A stretch of DNA of 64,000 nucleotides from Chryseobacterium gleum (GTDB lineage Bacteria > Bacteroidota > Bacteroidia > Flavobacteriales_D > Crocinitomicaceae). The notes under the pieces are model-generated. The model worked only from the letters and a program-made list of their open reading frames with translations, was not told where the DNA came from and searched no databases. The stretch covers positions 62,001 through 126,000 of the forward strand of contig CAMCWF010000002.1 in assembly GCA_945882095.1 (NCBI GenBank), in the 5' to 3' direction. Below, piece by piece: positions 8,595 to 16,923 of the stretch (position 1 is its first letter; every line of letters starts with the position of its first letter). The position numbers and the translations under genes are program-made.

Positions 8595-10102
8595 CAGTTT
8601 TTGCCTTTAGAGGGTAGGGAAGTGTTTGTGTTTTTTGGTGCGGGGGAAATGCTTGGAGGTGATTTTACCGGTTTAACTTCATTCGAGGGTTTTGGGTTGG
8701 CCGGTTGAAAATCAACGGGATTTTTTATCTGAATGGGTTTTTCATATGCGGGAGTTTTTGGCTCATACATTTGAGGTTTTGAAACAGGTTCCGTTGGTTT
8801 GGTCTGCATCGGTTGAGCACCTCCTCCAGGATTTTTCTCGGGAATCACAGGTACAACCGTATTGCTATTTACGATGGGACGTTCTAATTTATTAAGTACA
8901 ACACCCTCTGTCGCCCTTGGCGGCGCAGGAATGGGATTGGGAGGAAGGTTTAGGAAGTAATTGTCGTAAATACAACCATTCATTTCTGCTTCGTTGATTC
9001 CCATTTCTTGGCACCTTTGTCTAGCTTGATCTCTGTTTTGATTGGGTATGGAATTAAAGGTTCTGTGAAAACGGGGAAAACTTCGGTCCGTGTAAAATGA
9101 AGTGTTTAATCCCGGTCGGTAATTGAATAGCGAGTTCGTATCGGTAACGCGATGGTCTTCTGCAAATTCCTTCGTGAAAGCCATTAGGTATTGTTGCTCA
9201 AGGTCATTCCCTAAGCTTGCATACTGTGGAGAATTCATTCCGATGAATCCATTTAATCCATTTTGACTCGCTAAGCGGTTTGCATTAAAATCATCGGAAG
9301 GATTTCCGTTGGCATTTCCTAAGATTCCGCTGTAACTGTTGGCTAAGCAACTCGGGGATTCTACCGTAAGGTTCACAAAGCGCATGATGCCAGATGACCG
9401 CGTGTCGATGATTACTTTTTGTCCCAAAGGACCTGAAACAATGTAATTCCTTCCGACCAAACGGATGGTTCCTCCCATAGGTAAATAATAGGTTCGTCCT
9501 TCCAATCGAATGGGTTGACCGTTTACCCAAAGTGCCATTGAAGAGTTATCCGGAATGTCCTCCGCATAGTATGCGATGCGGTCCCCAGACATTTGAATGG
9601 CTACGGCAGTATTCAAAGAGAAATCGTCGCGCTGCGGCTTTTGTCTTGCCTGTACTTCAAAGGTTCTGCTTGTGTTTTTGGTTAGGACAAATTCGCCAAC
9701 GGTTTGAAACGAATAACTCGTATGATCCATGGTCACAATGTGAGGGTCTCCATAACTTCTCCCCGTAAGGGTATTGCAAGAAGTCGCGCTGAACAACTGT
9801 GACAATACATTTATAAATGCATCACTTGTGGGTTGACGTAGGATTTCAGATTGAATGTCTTCACGGGATCCATTTGGCGCAAGGGACAACATTTCAAATG
9901 CGGTTAAATCTTCTGGAAACGTCCGGTCCGGAGCGGGTTGATTGGAAGACAATGCCTTCATGCTTTCAAAAATCCAAAGACCGCGAACGGGATCCCAGTT
10001 CATGAATTTGGTTTGAATTGCAGCGTAATCGACTGCAATCTGTGACCACGCCATTTGGGTACACAATAAAAATCCAATTAGAAAGAATGTAGTTTTTTTC
10101 AA
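8594..10102 (-). CDS. Secreted protein with von Willebrand factor type D domain and Pro-rich tail
   Basis: 502 residues with a signal peptide (about 1-20, ending AWSQ). A VWD domain spans roughly residues 110-280: it opens with GRSYGDPHIVTMDHTSYSF, the GDPH motif typical of VWD, and closes near GILGNANGNPSDDF. A region with paired cysteines (RCQEMGINEAEMNGCIYD) follows. The last 110 residues are low-complexity and rich in Pro, Lys and Asn. No T9SS sorting tail is seen. VWD domains mediate extracellular protein contacts; the job here is unknown. Start and stop each overlap a neighbour (response regulator upstream, phosphatase downstream). Confidence 0.85.
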   Translation of the reverse strand: MKKTTFFLIGFLLCTQMAWSQIAVDYAAIQTKFMNWDPVRGLWIFESMKALSSNQPAPDRTFPEDLTAFEMLSLAPNGSREDIQSEILRQPTSDAFINVLSQLFSATSCNTLTGRSYGDPHIVTMDHTSYSFQTVGEFVLTKNTSRTFEVQARQKPQRDDFSLNTAVAIQMSGDRIAYYAEDIPDNSSMALWVNGQPIRLEGRTYYLPMGGTIRLVGRNYIVSGPLGQKVIIDTRSSGIMRFVNLTVESPSCLANSYSGILGNANGNPSDDFNANRLASQNGLNGFIGMNSPQYASLGNDLEQQYLMAFTKEFAEDHRVTDTNSLFNYRPGLNTSFYTDRSFPRFHRTFNSIPNQNRDQARQRCQEMGINEAEMNGCIYDNYFLNLPPNPIPAPPRATEGVVLNKLERPIVNSNTVVPVIPEKNPGGGAQPMQTKPTEPVSKPQMYEPKTPAYEKPIQIKNPVDFQPANPKPSNEVKPVKSPPSISPAPKNTNTSLPSKGKN

Positions 10103-10773
10103 TTTTCAACAAATTTATAGCCAACACCTTTGATCGTAGCAATGTATTTTTCGCCTATTTTTTCCCTGAGTTTACGAATGTGCACATCAATGGTGCGGTC
10201 GCCAACAATGACATTGTTTCCCCAAACGTTTGCCAATATGGATTCTCTTTTAAAAACATTATTGGGTTTTGAAGCAAGCAAGGATAACAATTCAAATTCT
10301 TTTCGTGGAAGTTGTATTCCCACGCCGTCTACATAAACAAGATGCGTTTCTCGGCTAATTATGATGCCTTCGGTTTGTGTATCCAACTGAACGACAATGC
10401 TTCGGTTTTTTCTTCTCAGTAAGGCATGAATGCGACTCATTAACACCTTAGGTTTTATGGGTTTGGAAATATAATCATCTCCCCCTGCCTCTAAACCAGC
10501 AATTTGACTGTAATCTTCTGCACGTGCTGTTAAAAAACAAATGATTACATCATTGTAGTGCGCATTCTCCTTAATGGCCTGACAGGTTTCGATTCCATCC
10601 ATCATGGGCATCATCACATCAAGTAACACCAAATCAGGGGTGCGAAACTTCATTTTTTCCAAAGCCTCCAAGCCATTGGAAGCAAGGTCCACAGTGTAGC
10701 CCTCCTTTTCAATGTTAAACCTAAGAATCTCAAGGATGTCCTTCTCGTCATCCACTATTAGTATGTGTCCCAT
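10099..10773 (-). CDS. OmpR/PhoB-family response regulator heading the phosphatase operon
   Basis: 224 residues. The receiver domain has the acidic pair at D8-D9, the phosphoacceptor D52 in LLDVMMPMMDG, T82 and K104 in SKPIKP. A winged-helix output domain covers about 130-222 (LPRKEFELLSLLASKP, then DRTIDVHIRKLREKIG and IKGVGYKF). The stop overlaps the VWD gene ATG by 4 bases, so it is co-translated with the VWD protein and PafA-like phosphatase. A PhoB-like role in phosphate response is inference from this context and from the family. No histidine kinase is adjacent. Confidence 0.93.
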   Translation of the reverse strand: MGHILIVDDEKDILEILRFNIEKEGYTVDLASNGLEALEKMKFRTPDLVLLDVMMPMMDGIETCQAIKENAHYNDVIICFLTARAEDYSQIAGLEAGGDDYISKPIKPKVLMSRIHALLRRKNRSIVVQLDTQTEGIIISRETHLVYVDGVGIQLPRKEFELLSLLASKPNNVFKRESILANVWGNNVIVGDRTIDVHIRKLREKIGEKYIATIKGVGYKFVEN

Positions 10774-10868
10774 ATGTGTCTCGAATTTACAAATTATTAA
10801 AATAGTAAAATGGCATCGTTTACCCGGCAGTTGATTTTAACATAATTTTGTTAAAATTAAGTAACAAT

Positions 10869-10902
10869 TTGGTAACAGAATATAATAATCACATTATCTT
10901 TG
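10869..10902 (+). promoter_or_regulatory. Promoter of the leader RNA/second response regulator
   Basis: TTG at 10869-10871 and TATCTTTG at 10895-10902 are separated by 23 bases, a good Bacteroidota promoter. Transcription should begin near 10908, about 75 bases before the response regulator ATG. Confidence 0.7.
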
Positions 10903-10907
10903 TACCA

Positions 10908-10971
10908 GTAGTAGGTTAGGTTGATTAGTCAAGTGCTTTGGGCAACCAAGGCGCTTGACTTTTCTTTTTTA
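10908..10971 (+). ncRNA. Putative short leader RNA ending at a strong terminator (attenuator or small RNA)
   Basis: The predicted transcript starts near 10908, just after a strong promoter, and would end about 64 bases later at the hairpin and T-run that precede the response regulator gene. No open reading frame of note is contained. It could be an attenuator controlling the regulator gene or a stand-alone small RNA. The evidence is promoter plus terminator only; the start is estimated from the -7 box. Confidence 0.45.
10928..10970 (+). terminator. Strong intrinsic terminator in the leader of the response regulator-tsaB operon
   Basis: The left arm 10928-10941 pairs over 14 positions with 10946-10959 (two G-U pairs) around a GCAA tetraloop. 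TTTTCTTTTTT follows at 10960-10970. The T-run is on the plus-strand side only, so the terminator acts on plus-strand transcripts. It sits 12 bases before the ATG at 10983. Confidence 0.8.
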
Positions 10972-10982
10972 ATAACATCTCT

Positions 10983-11669
10983 ATGGACATATCGATACTA
11001 CTTGCAGAGGACGACTTAAATCTGGGATTTGTAATTTCCGATCAGTTAAAAACCGAAGGGTACAAAGTAACCCTAGCCATTGATGGCGTCGACGCCTTGA
11101 AGCGTTTCAACGAACAAACCTATCACCTTTGTATTTTCGATGTTATGATGCCGAAAAAAGATGGTTTTACCCTCGCTCGTGACATCCGAAACATCAACAA
11201 TGAAATTCCCATTTTATTCCTCACCGCAAAATCCATGACCGAAGACAAAGTGGAAGGATTTAATGCCGGAGGTGATGATTACTTGACGAAACCTTTCTCC
11301 GTGGAGGAATTGCTTTTGAGGATAAAATCATTGCTGAAAAGAGTCAACATACGAACCGAAACCCCTGAGGAAAAAATCATTCAAATCGGTAACTTTAGCT
11401 TTGACACCGAGAATTTAACCTTAACCATACAATCTGAGGTTAAATCCCTTACCAAAAAAGAAGCGCAGATCTTAAAACTCCTTTACAAGTTTAAAAATCA
11501 AGTCATGCCAAGAGAGGTTATCCTCAATACCGTTTGGGGACAAGATGATTATTTTATGGGGAGAAGCCTAGATGTTTTTATCACCAAACTTAGAAAATAC
11601 CTAAAGGAAGACGAGTCCATTCACATTTCAAATATTCATGGAGTTGGGTTTAAATTGGAAGTGAAATAA
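10983..11669 (+). CDS. OmpR-family response regulator (RprY-like)
   Basis: 228 residues. The receiver domain has acidic residues E9-D10-D11, phosphoacceptor D53 in IFDVMMPKKDG, T81 and K103 in LTKPF; a winged-helix domain covers about 133-226 and ends IHGVGFKLEVK. It most resembles the RprY/CorR type common in Bacteroidota. The ATG lies 12 bases after the end of the T-run of an intrinsic terminator. Its stop overlaps the tsaB ATG by one base (TAATG). No kinase gene lies nearby, and it is divergent from another response regulator. Confidence 0.93.
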   Translation: MDISILLAEDDLNLGFVISDQLKTEGYKVTLAIDGVDALKRFNEQTYHLCIFDVMMPKKDGFTLARDIRNINNEIPILFLTAKSMTEDKVEGFNAGGDDYLTKPFSVEELLLRIKSLLKRVNIRTETPEEKIIQIGNFSFDTENLTLTIQSEVKSLTKKEAQILKLLYKFKNQVMPREVILNTVWGQDDYFMGRSLDVFITKLRKYLKEDESIHISNIHGVGFKLEVK

Positions 11670-12331
11670 TGTACTTGCTCCACTTAGAAACCGCTACAAA
11701 AATTTGTTCCGTTGCCCTTTCTAAAAACGGTCGTTGTGTACAGGTCATCGATGTAAACGGTGATGGTTTTGTGCATGGAGAACAACTCACCTTGCTGATA
11801 CAGCAGGTACTTCAAAAAGAAGACATTTCAATGCATGTTTTGGCGGGTATTTCTGTTGGAATGGGGCCAGGTTCGTATACCGGATTGCGCATAGGGATGT
11901 CTACCGCAAAAGCCCTGTGTTTTGCATTGAATCTTCCTTTGCTGGGCGTTTCTTCGCTCGGGAGTTTAATTGAAGTTGCGCGTGCTTCTTTTCCCAGTCA
12001 TGTCATTTGCGCGGCGTTTGATGCAAGAAGGGATGAGGTGTTTCGGAGGATTGAAAGTCCAGCAGGAAACCTAATGAAAACCGATGGGCCTGAAATTTTA
12101 GATGAACATTCATATACGCAACAAGATGAAATCATTTGGGTTGGCGATGCCAATGAAAAAGTCAAAAACATCCTTAAGATGGGCAAGATTAATTTCCAAG
12201 ACCACATCGAAGTCTCGGCAAAAGGTCAAGTAAAACAAGCCTATTCAAACTTTCTAAACAAAGAATTTCTCGATTTAGCCTCAAGTACCCCTAATTACGC
12301 CAAAGCCTTCTACACTACCCATAAGATTTAA
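11669..12331 (+). CDS. tsaB: tRNA threonylcarbamoyladenosine biosynthesis protein TsaB
   Basis: 220 residues. The ASKHA-fold start LHLETATKICSVAL and the GMGPGSYTGLRIGMSTAKAL motif identify the TsaD-like pseudo-protease TsaB. It acts with TsaD and TsaE to put threonylcarbamoyl on A37 of ANN-decoding tRNAs in the cytoplasm. The C-terminal third is the usual poorly conserved part. The gene is coupled by a one-base overlap to the response regulator upstream. Confidence 0.93.
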   Translation: MYLLHLETATKICSVALSKNGRCVQVIDVNGDGFVHGEQLTLLIQQVLQKEDISMHVLAGISVGMGPGSYTGLRIGMSTAKALCFALNLPLLGVSSLGSLIEVARASFPSHVICAAFDARRDEVFRRIESPAGNLMKTDGPEILDEHSYTQQDEIIWVGDANEKVKNILKMGKINFQDHIEVSAKGQVKQAYSNFLNKEFLDLASSTPNYAKAFYTTHKI

Positions 12332-12399
12332 GTTCGTTCATTTTCTAAGGAAAATCGAAAAAAAATGAAGGTATAAATTAATAATCCCCCGCCGAATAT

Positions 12400-12407
12400 T
12401 AACTTTG
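12400..12407 (+). promoter_or_regulatory. Candidate -7 box for the coiled-coil/zapA/rny genes
   Basis: TAACTTTG, a full match to TAnnTTTG, lies 16 bases before the ATG at 12424. No clear -33 TTG is seen upstream. It gives a short leader for the zapA unit. Confidence 0.5.
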
Positions 12408-12423
12408 CAGAAAGTTTGTTCAA

Positions 12424-12744
12424 ATGACACCCAATATCGAAGCTCAAATTTCTCGTTTGCGTGCAGTCTTCTTGAGATTGAAAAACGCATTGGATGAAAT
12501 GACCGCTTTAAAAGGTGAAATTGAAAAAGAACGAAACGCTTTGGCAACAGAAATCTCTGAATTAAAAGGGATTAACAATACCCTGGGCAAGGAGGTTTTG
12601 CAATTGAAACAAACTTTAGAAAAACAACAAATGCAGGGAATTGAGAAATCTGATTTGGCCATAAAGGGTAGAAATGACGATGAAATCGATGCATTGGTAA
12701 AGGAAATTGAACACTGTATTACTCAGTTAAAAAATAGAAGATGA
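12424..12744 (+). CDS. Small coiled-coil protein upstream of zapA
   Basis: 106 residues, mostly helical. Heptad-like Leu/Ile spacing runs from about residue 8 to 68 (SRLRAVFLRLKNALDEM, then EISELKGINNTLGKEVLQLK), then a charged linker and a last helix. There is no signal peptide or membrane segment. The ATG of zapA overlaps its stop by 4 bases. Small coiled-coil partners of ZapA are known in other phyla (ZapB), and a division role here is inference from position; no sequence homology to ZapB can be claimed. Confidence 0.7.
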   Translation: MTPNIEAQISRLRAVFLRLKNALDEMTALKGEIEKERNALATEISELKGINNTLGKEVLQLKQTLEKQQMQGIEKSDLAIKGRNDDEIDALVKEIEHCITQLKNRR

Positions 12745-13016
12745 GTAAAGTATCATTGAAAATAGAAATTGCAGGCAGGACTTATCCCATCACGGTAAAG
12801 CAAACTGAAAAGGAGAAGGTGGAAAGTGCTGCAAAAAAAATCAATGATGCGGTTGATATGTTGAAAAAAAATTATGCGGTGAATGACTCCCAAGATTTAT
12901 TGGCCATGTCCGCCCTTCAACTGTTAATGAAAACCCCTACGTCTTCTGCTTCTACATACGAAGCCATTGAGTCTCAACTCAATGATTTGGAAAATGAGGT
13001 AAACAGCTGGTTATAA
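12741..13016 (+). CDS. zapA: Cell division protein ZapA
   Basis: 91 residues, usual length. It has the ZapA pattern: an N-terminal strand pair with [11 protein letters not shown] (compare the IxGxxY motif), followed by a long helix starting [12 protein letters not shown], then [11 protein letters not shown] and a C-terminal coiled coil. ZapA is a cytoplasmic FtsZ-ring stabiliser. It is co-translated with the coiled-coil gene upstream and sits 35 bases before rny. No 6S RNA fits in that gap. Confidence 0.88.
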   Translation: MSKVSLKIEIAGRTYPITVKQTEKEKVESAAKKINDAVDMLKKNYAVNDSQDLLAMSALQLLMKTPTSSASTYEAIESQLNDLENEVNSWL

Positions 13017-13051
13017 TCCCTTTATCATACCCGCTTAAAAACTTAAAAGGT

Positions 13052-14581
13052 ATGAACATAGTAGGAATCATTATTGGAATTCTCGTAGGTGGCGCAGGTG
13101 CTGTCGTGGTACAAAACGTCGTTTTGGGATCAAAATCAAAACAAAAAATCAAGGATGCGGAGCAAGAAGCGGAGCGCATCAAGAAAGAAAAAATGCTCCA
13201 AGCAAAAGAGAATTTTCTAAAACTTAAGGAAGAACACGAAACCAATATCAAGGACCGCGAGCGAAAAATGCAATCCAACGAGGACAGAATCCGTGCAAAG
13301 GAGAAAACAGTGAACCAAAAGTTGGACGAGCTTAACAGAAGCGAACGCGACATCGAAAAAGCAAAATCTGACATTCAATCGAAAAGCGAAGTGCTTGATG
13401 TGAAGAACCAGGAATTGGAGAAAATTCAATTGAAAAGGGTCGCCGAACTTTCTAAAATCAGTGGTATGCAGCCGGAAGAAGCGAAGAAAACGCTGATGGA
13501 TGCATTGGTAGACGAGGCAAGAACTTCCGCCATGGCCCAAATCAAAGAGATTTCCGAAGAAGCCAAATTGAATGCAAATAAAGAAGCAAGAAAAATTGTA
13601 ATCCAAACCATTCAAAGGGTAGCAACCGAACAAGCCATCGAAAATGCAGTTTCAGTGTTCAACATTGAATCGGACGAAGTGAAGGGAAGAATCATCGGTC
13701 GTGAAGGAAGAAACATTCGTGCCTTGGAAGCAGCAACAGGTGTCGAAATCATTGTTGACGATACCCCCGAAGCCATCATCCTTTCTTGTTTTGATCCTAT
13801 CAGAAGAGAAATTGCAAGGCTTTCCCTTCACCAATTGGTTTCCGATGGACGAATCCATCCAGCGCGTATCGAGGAAGTGGTTGCCAAAACCAAGAAAAAC
13901 CTCGACGAAGAAATTGCTGAAACCGGACGACGTACATGTATTGACCTCGGAATTCACGGCCTTCATCCTGAGCTCATGCGAATGGTAGGAAGAATGAAAT
14001 ACCGATCTTCTTATGGTCAAAATTTATTGCAACACTCCCGAGAAGTAGCAAATTTGTGTGCCATCATGGCTACTGAGCTTGGCTTAAATGTTAAATTGGC
14101 TAAAAGAGCTGGATTACTTCATGACATTGGTAAAGTTCCCGATGAAGAGCCCGAATTGCCACACGCCATATTAGGGATGAAAATCGCTGAGAAATATGGT
14201 GAAAAAGCAGAAGTGGTAAACGCAATCGGAGCCCACCATGATGAAATTGAAATGAAATTCTTGATTTCCCCCATCGTTCAAGTATGTGATGCCATCTCTG
14301 GAGCAAGACCAGGCGCACGACGGGAAGTGGTTGAAGCTTACATCAAAAGAATTAAAGAACTTGAAACACTCGCACTTTCATACGATGGTGTGGGAAGCGC
14401 ATACGCCATTCAAGCGGGACGTGAGTTAAGGATCATGGTAGAAGCGGAAAAAGTAACCGATACAAAAGCAGAGGAACTGTCTTTTATCATCTCACAACGC
14501 ATCCAGACTGAAATGACTTACCCAGGTCAAGTCAAGGTAACCGTCATCCGAGAGAAACGATCTGTTAATTACGCAAAATAA
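13052..14581 (+). CDS. rny: Ribonuclease Y
   Basis: 509 residues. A single N-terminal membrane anchor (about 3-24) is followed by a long charged coiled coil to about residue 185. A KH domain follows ([20 protein letters not shown], about 210-230), then an HD domain with [12 protein letters not shown] near residue 353, carrying the HD metal ligands, and HHDEIE downstream. It is a membrane-bound endoribonuclease that starts mRNA decay. It lies in a line with zapA (35 bases upstream) and the DAHP synthase gene (2 bases downstream). Confidence 0.96.
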   Translation: MNIVGIIIGILVGGAGAVVVQNVVLGSKSKQKIKDAEQEAERIKKEKMLQAKENFLKLKEEHETNIKDRERKMQSNEDRIRAKEKTVNQKLDELNRSERDIEKAKSDIQSKSEVLDVKNQELEKIQLKRVAELSKISGMQPEEAKKTLMDALVDEARTSAMAQIKEISEEAKLNANKEARKIVIQTIQRVATEQAIENAVSVFNIESDEVKGRIIGREGRNIRALEAATGVEIIVDDTPEAIILSCFDPIRREIARLSLHQLVSDGRIHPARIEEVVAKTKKNLDEEIAETGRRTCIDLGIHGLHPELMRMVGRMKYRSSYGQNLLQHSREVANLCAIMATELGLNVKLAKRAGLLHDIGKVPDEEPELPHAILGMKIAEKYGEKAEVVNAIGAHHDEIEMKFLISPIVQVCDAISGARPGARREVVEAYIKRIKELETLALSYDGVGSAYAIQAGRELRIMVEAEKVTDTKAEELSFIISQRIQTEMTYPGQVKVTVIREKRSVNYAK

Positions 14582-14583
14582 AA

Positions 14584-15639
14584 ATGGTACCTCCGGAAGT
14601 AAAAGTGATTGCCGGACCATGCAGCGCTGAGTCCTACGAACAGTTAAGAGCAACGGCAGCTGCCCTAAAAGACATAAATTTATTTGCCTTTCGCGCTGGC
14701 ATTTGGAAACCAAGAACCCGTCCAGGCGCTTTCGAAGGAATCGGAGACATCGGCGTGGAATGGTTGCGACGTATCAAAGAAGAATTTAACATTCCCGTTA
14801 CCACCGAAGTCGCCAATCCAAGCCATGTAGAAATTGCGTTAAAAGCCGGAATCGACATCTTGTGGATAGGTGCAAGGACCACCTCAAATCCTTTTTCCGT
14901 TCAAGAACTCGCGGAATCTTTACAAGGTGTTGACATCCCCATTATGGTGAAAAACCCCACCAACCCAGACCTTAAACTTTGGCTGGGCGGCATCGAACGT
15001 TTTATGAAAGCAGGGGCGCAACAAATTTCTGCCATTCACCGCGGATTTTCTACCTACGAGAAAAGAGAATACCGCAACGTACCCAATTGGCAAATACCGT
15101 TGGAGTTGCGACGTTACCTTCCCGATGTACCCCTTTTTTGTGATCCTTCACACATCTCTGGAAAATCTGAATCTGTATTTGAAGTGGCGCAAAAAGCCAT
15201 GGATTTAAAATTTGATGGGTTGATGATTGAAACCCACAACGATCCCGTGAATGCTTTGACAGATGCAAGACAACAAATTACCCCGCTGGAATTAGAAACC
15301 CTTCTTCGACAACTTGCCCTTAGGAGTCGTCGTGAAATTGATGAAGTGGAAATGTTGGAATACCGCGCATTGTTAGGTCTGATTGATGAACAAATCATTC
15401 TATTGCTTTCTCAACGCATGGACCTCTCGAAAAAAATCGGTGCCTTCAAAAGAAAATACCATTTGGCCATTCTCCAAAACAACCAATGGAAAACGTCCTT
15501 GCAAGCCAACATAGAAAAAGCCAAAAGTTCAGATCTCAATGAGACTTTTTCTACTGAGATTTTCAAGTTAATTCATCAAGAATCAATCGACATTCAATCT
15601 GAAATTTTAGGTACACCCTCCGATAATCCAAATGACTGA
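14584..15639 (+). CDS. Bifunctional DAHP synthase (AroF/KDO8P type) / chorismate mutase type II
   Basis: 351 residues. Residues 1 to about 255 form the class I-beta DAHP synthase barrel, seen in IAGPCSAESYEQL at the start, FRAGIWKPRTRPGAFEG, GARTTSNPF, MVKNPTNPD, IHRGFSTYEK and CDPSHISG. From about 260 a chorismate mutase helical domain follows (YRALLGLIDEQIILLLSQRM, then KKIGAFKRKY). The fusion feeds the shikimate pathway and its Phe/Tyr branch. It is typical of Bacteroidota. The last 8 bases overlap aroA, the next pathway gene. Confidence 0.93.
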   Translation: MVPPEVKVIAGPCSAESYEQLRATAAALKDINLFAFRAGIWKPRTRPGAFEGIGDIGVEWLRRIKEEFNIPVTTEVANPSHVEIALKAGIDILWIGARTTSNPFSVQELAESLQGVDIPIMVKNPTNPDLKLWLGGIERFMKAGAQQISAIHRGFSTYEKREYRNVPNWQIPLELRRYLPDVPLFCDPSHISGKSESVFEVAQKAMDLKFDGLMIETHNDPVNALTDARQQITPLELETLLRQLALRSRREIDEVEMLEYRALLGLIDEQIILLLSQRMDLSKKIGAFKRKYHLAILQNNQWKTSLQANIEKAKSSDLNETFSTEIFKLIHQESIDIQSEILGTPSDNPND

Positions 15640-16870
15640 AATAGGTTCTTATGAGCTAATTGGCGAAAAACATGCGCCTGTTTCCAAAAGTCACATGCAG
15701 CGTGAAGTTCTACTTTCACTCTTGGCTGACGAAAAAAGTACACTTGCCGGTAATTTTACTTCCCTTCCATCCGATGTGATGGATGCCTTGGATGCCATTC
15801 AAAAACTTGGAGCATCATGGATGCTCAATGAAAACACATTGCAAATTTCTCCGCCTAAAGCACGAAAGCTTTTAACGCATATGGAACTTCACGTCGGTGA
15901 ATCAGGATTTCTGTTTCGCTCCCTTTTGCCCTTGGGTTATTTATTCGCAAAGCGCATAACGTTCCATGCCCGAGGAACCTTGCAAAAACGAACCACAGAA
16001 TCTTTGGTCCCTTCGTTGGTTCAATTTGGTTGTACCCTTTTATCCGAGCCGAATGCCTGGCCTTTTGTACTTCAATATCCCAACGACATTGGAGAAAAAT
16101 GTGTGGTTGATGCTTCACAAACGTCCCAAATGGCATCGGGGTTTTTAATGCTCGCTGCTACCTTGCCATCGAATTTGGCCATCGAACTCATGAACCCAAC
16201 CAGCAAGCCTTATTTGGAGCTTACCATGGAGGGATTGGCCAATCGTGGAGTTATGGCATTGCGCAACGAGGATCAATATGTTTTTGGGGCGGATGTAAAA
16301 CCATTGGGAAAATCGGTAGAAATTCAAGGAGATTGGAGCGGTGCTGCCAATGTCCTGGTGGCCGCAGCCATACGGGGTGACATACAAATGAAAGGACTTT
16401 CATTGGGTTCGAGGCAAGCAGATGAACACATTTTAGAGGTTTTAAAATCGTATGGAGCTGAATTGCAGTTAGCGAATGATTCCATCTGGGTGCGGGCCAA
16501 AAATCATTTTTGTTTCCAGGTGAACGTTACGAATTGTCCGGATCTCTTTCCCTTGGTATGTGTGCTTGCGGCTTCTGCGGACGGTCAGAGCGAAATTTCA
16601 GGAATTCATAGGTTATACAACAAGGAATCAAATCGTTTTTTATCCACATGTGCCTTACTCGATATATTGGGAGTTACCTACGAAGTTTCTGGGGATGCAA
16701 TGCTCGTAACCGGTGGTGTGAAATATGGAGGTGGAGAGGTAGCCTCGTTTGACGACCATCGCATCGTGTTCGCAACGTATGTTGCGAGGATGCTGACGGA
16801 TGTTCCCATTCGTATAGATGACATTCACAGCATCAAAAAGTCGTATCCCTCATTCGTCAGCGACCTCTGA
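15632..16870 (+). CDS. aroA: 3-phosphoshikimate 1-carboxyvinyltransferase (EPSP synthase), divergent
   Basis: 412 residues, slightly short for the family. Substrate-binding motifs remain: SKSHMQR near residue 18 (the SKSxxxR motif), QTSQMASGFLMLA, LGSRQADEHILEVL, NKESNRF (compare KETDR) and FDDHRIVFA (compare NDHRM). The PEP-loop motif usually written NAGTAMR is replaced by GESGFLFRS. The enzyme makes EPSP from shikimate-3-phosphate and PEP. Overlap with the DAHP synthase gene and shared pathway support the call. Confidence 0.9.
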   Translation: MTEIGSYELIGEKHAPVSKSHMQREVLLSLLADEKSTLAGNFTSLPSDVMDALDAIQKLGASWMLNENTLQISPPKARKLLTHMELHVGESGFLFRSLLPLGYLFAKRITFHARGTLQKRTTESLVPSLVQFGCTLLSEPNAWPFVLQYPNDIGEKCVVDASQTSQMASGFLMLAATLPSNLAIELMNPTSKPYLELTMEGLANRGVMALRNEDQYVFGADVKPLGKSVEIQGDWSGAANVLVAAAIRGDIQMKGLSLGSRQADEHILEVLKSYGAELQLANDSIWVRAKNHFCFQVNVTNCPDLFPLVCVLAASADGQSEISGIHRLYNKESNRFLSTCALLDILGVTYEVSGDAMLVTGGVKYGGGEVASFDDHRIVFATYVARMLTDVPIRIDDIHSIKKSYPSFVSDL

Positions 16871-16883
16871 GCTGTTTTTTTTG

Positions 16884-16891
16884 TATTTTTG
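16884..16891 (+). promoter_or_regulatory. Candidate -7 box of the outer-membrane barrel gene
   Basis: TATTTTTG, matching TAnnTTTG, lies 32 bases before the ATG at 16924 and just after the aroA stop. No -33 TTG is obvious. Confidence 0.45.
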
Positions 16892-16923
16892 ATACTCTAA
16901 TCAATCATTTAAAAATTAAAAAA

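Noticed and set aside
13016-13052. 6S RNA next to zapA
   Set aside because: The gap is only 35 bases, too short for 6S RNA, and shows no structure.
13217-13633. 138-residue minus-strand ORF opposite rny
   Set aside because: It is rich in Phe/Leu and Cys/His, as expected from the reverse of a Lys/Glu-rich coiled coil; not a gene.
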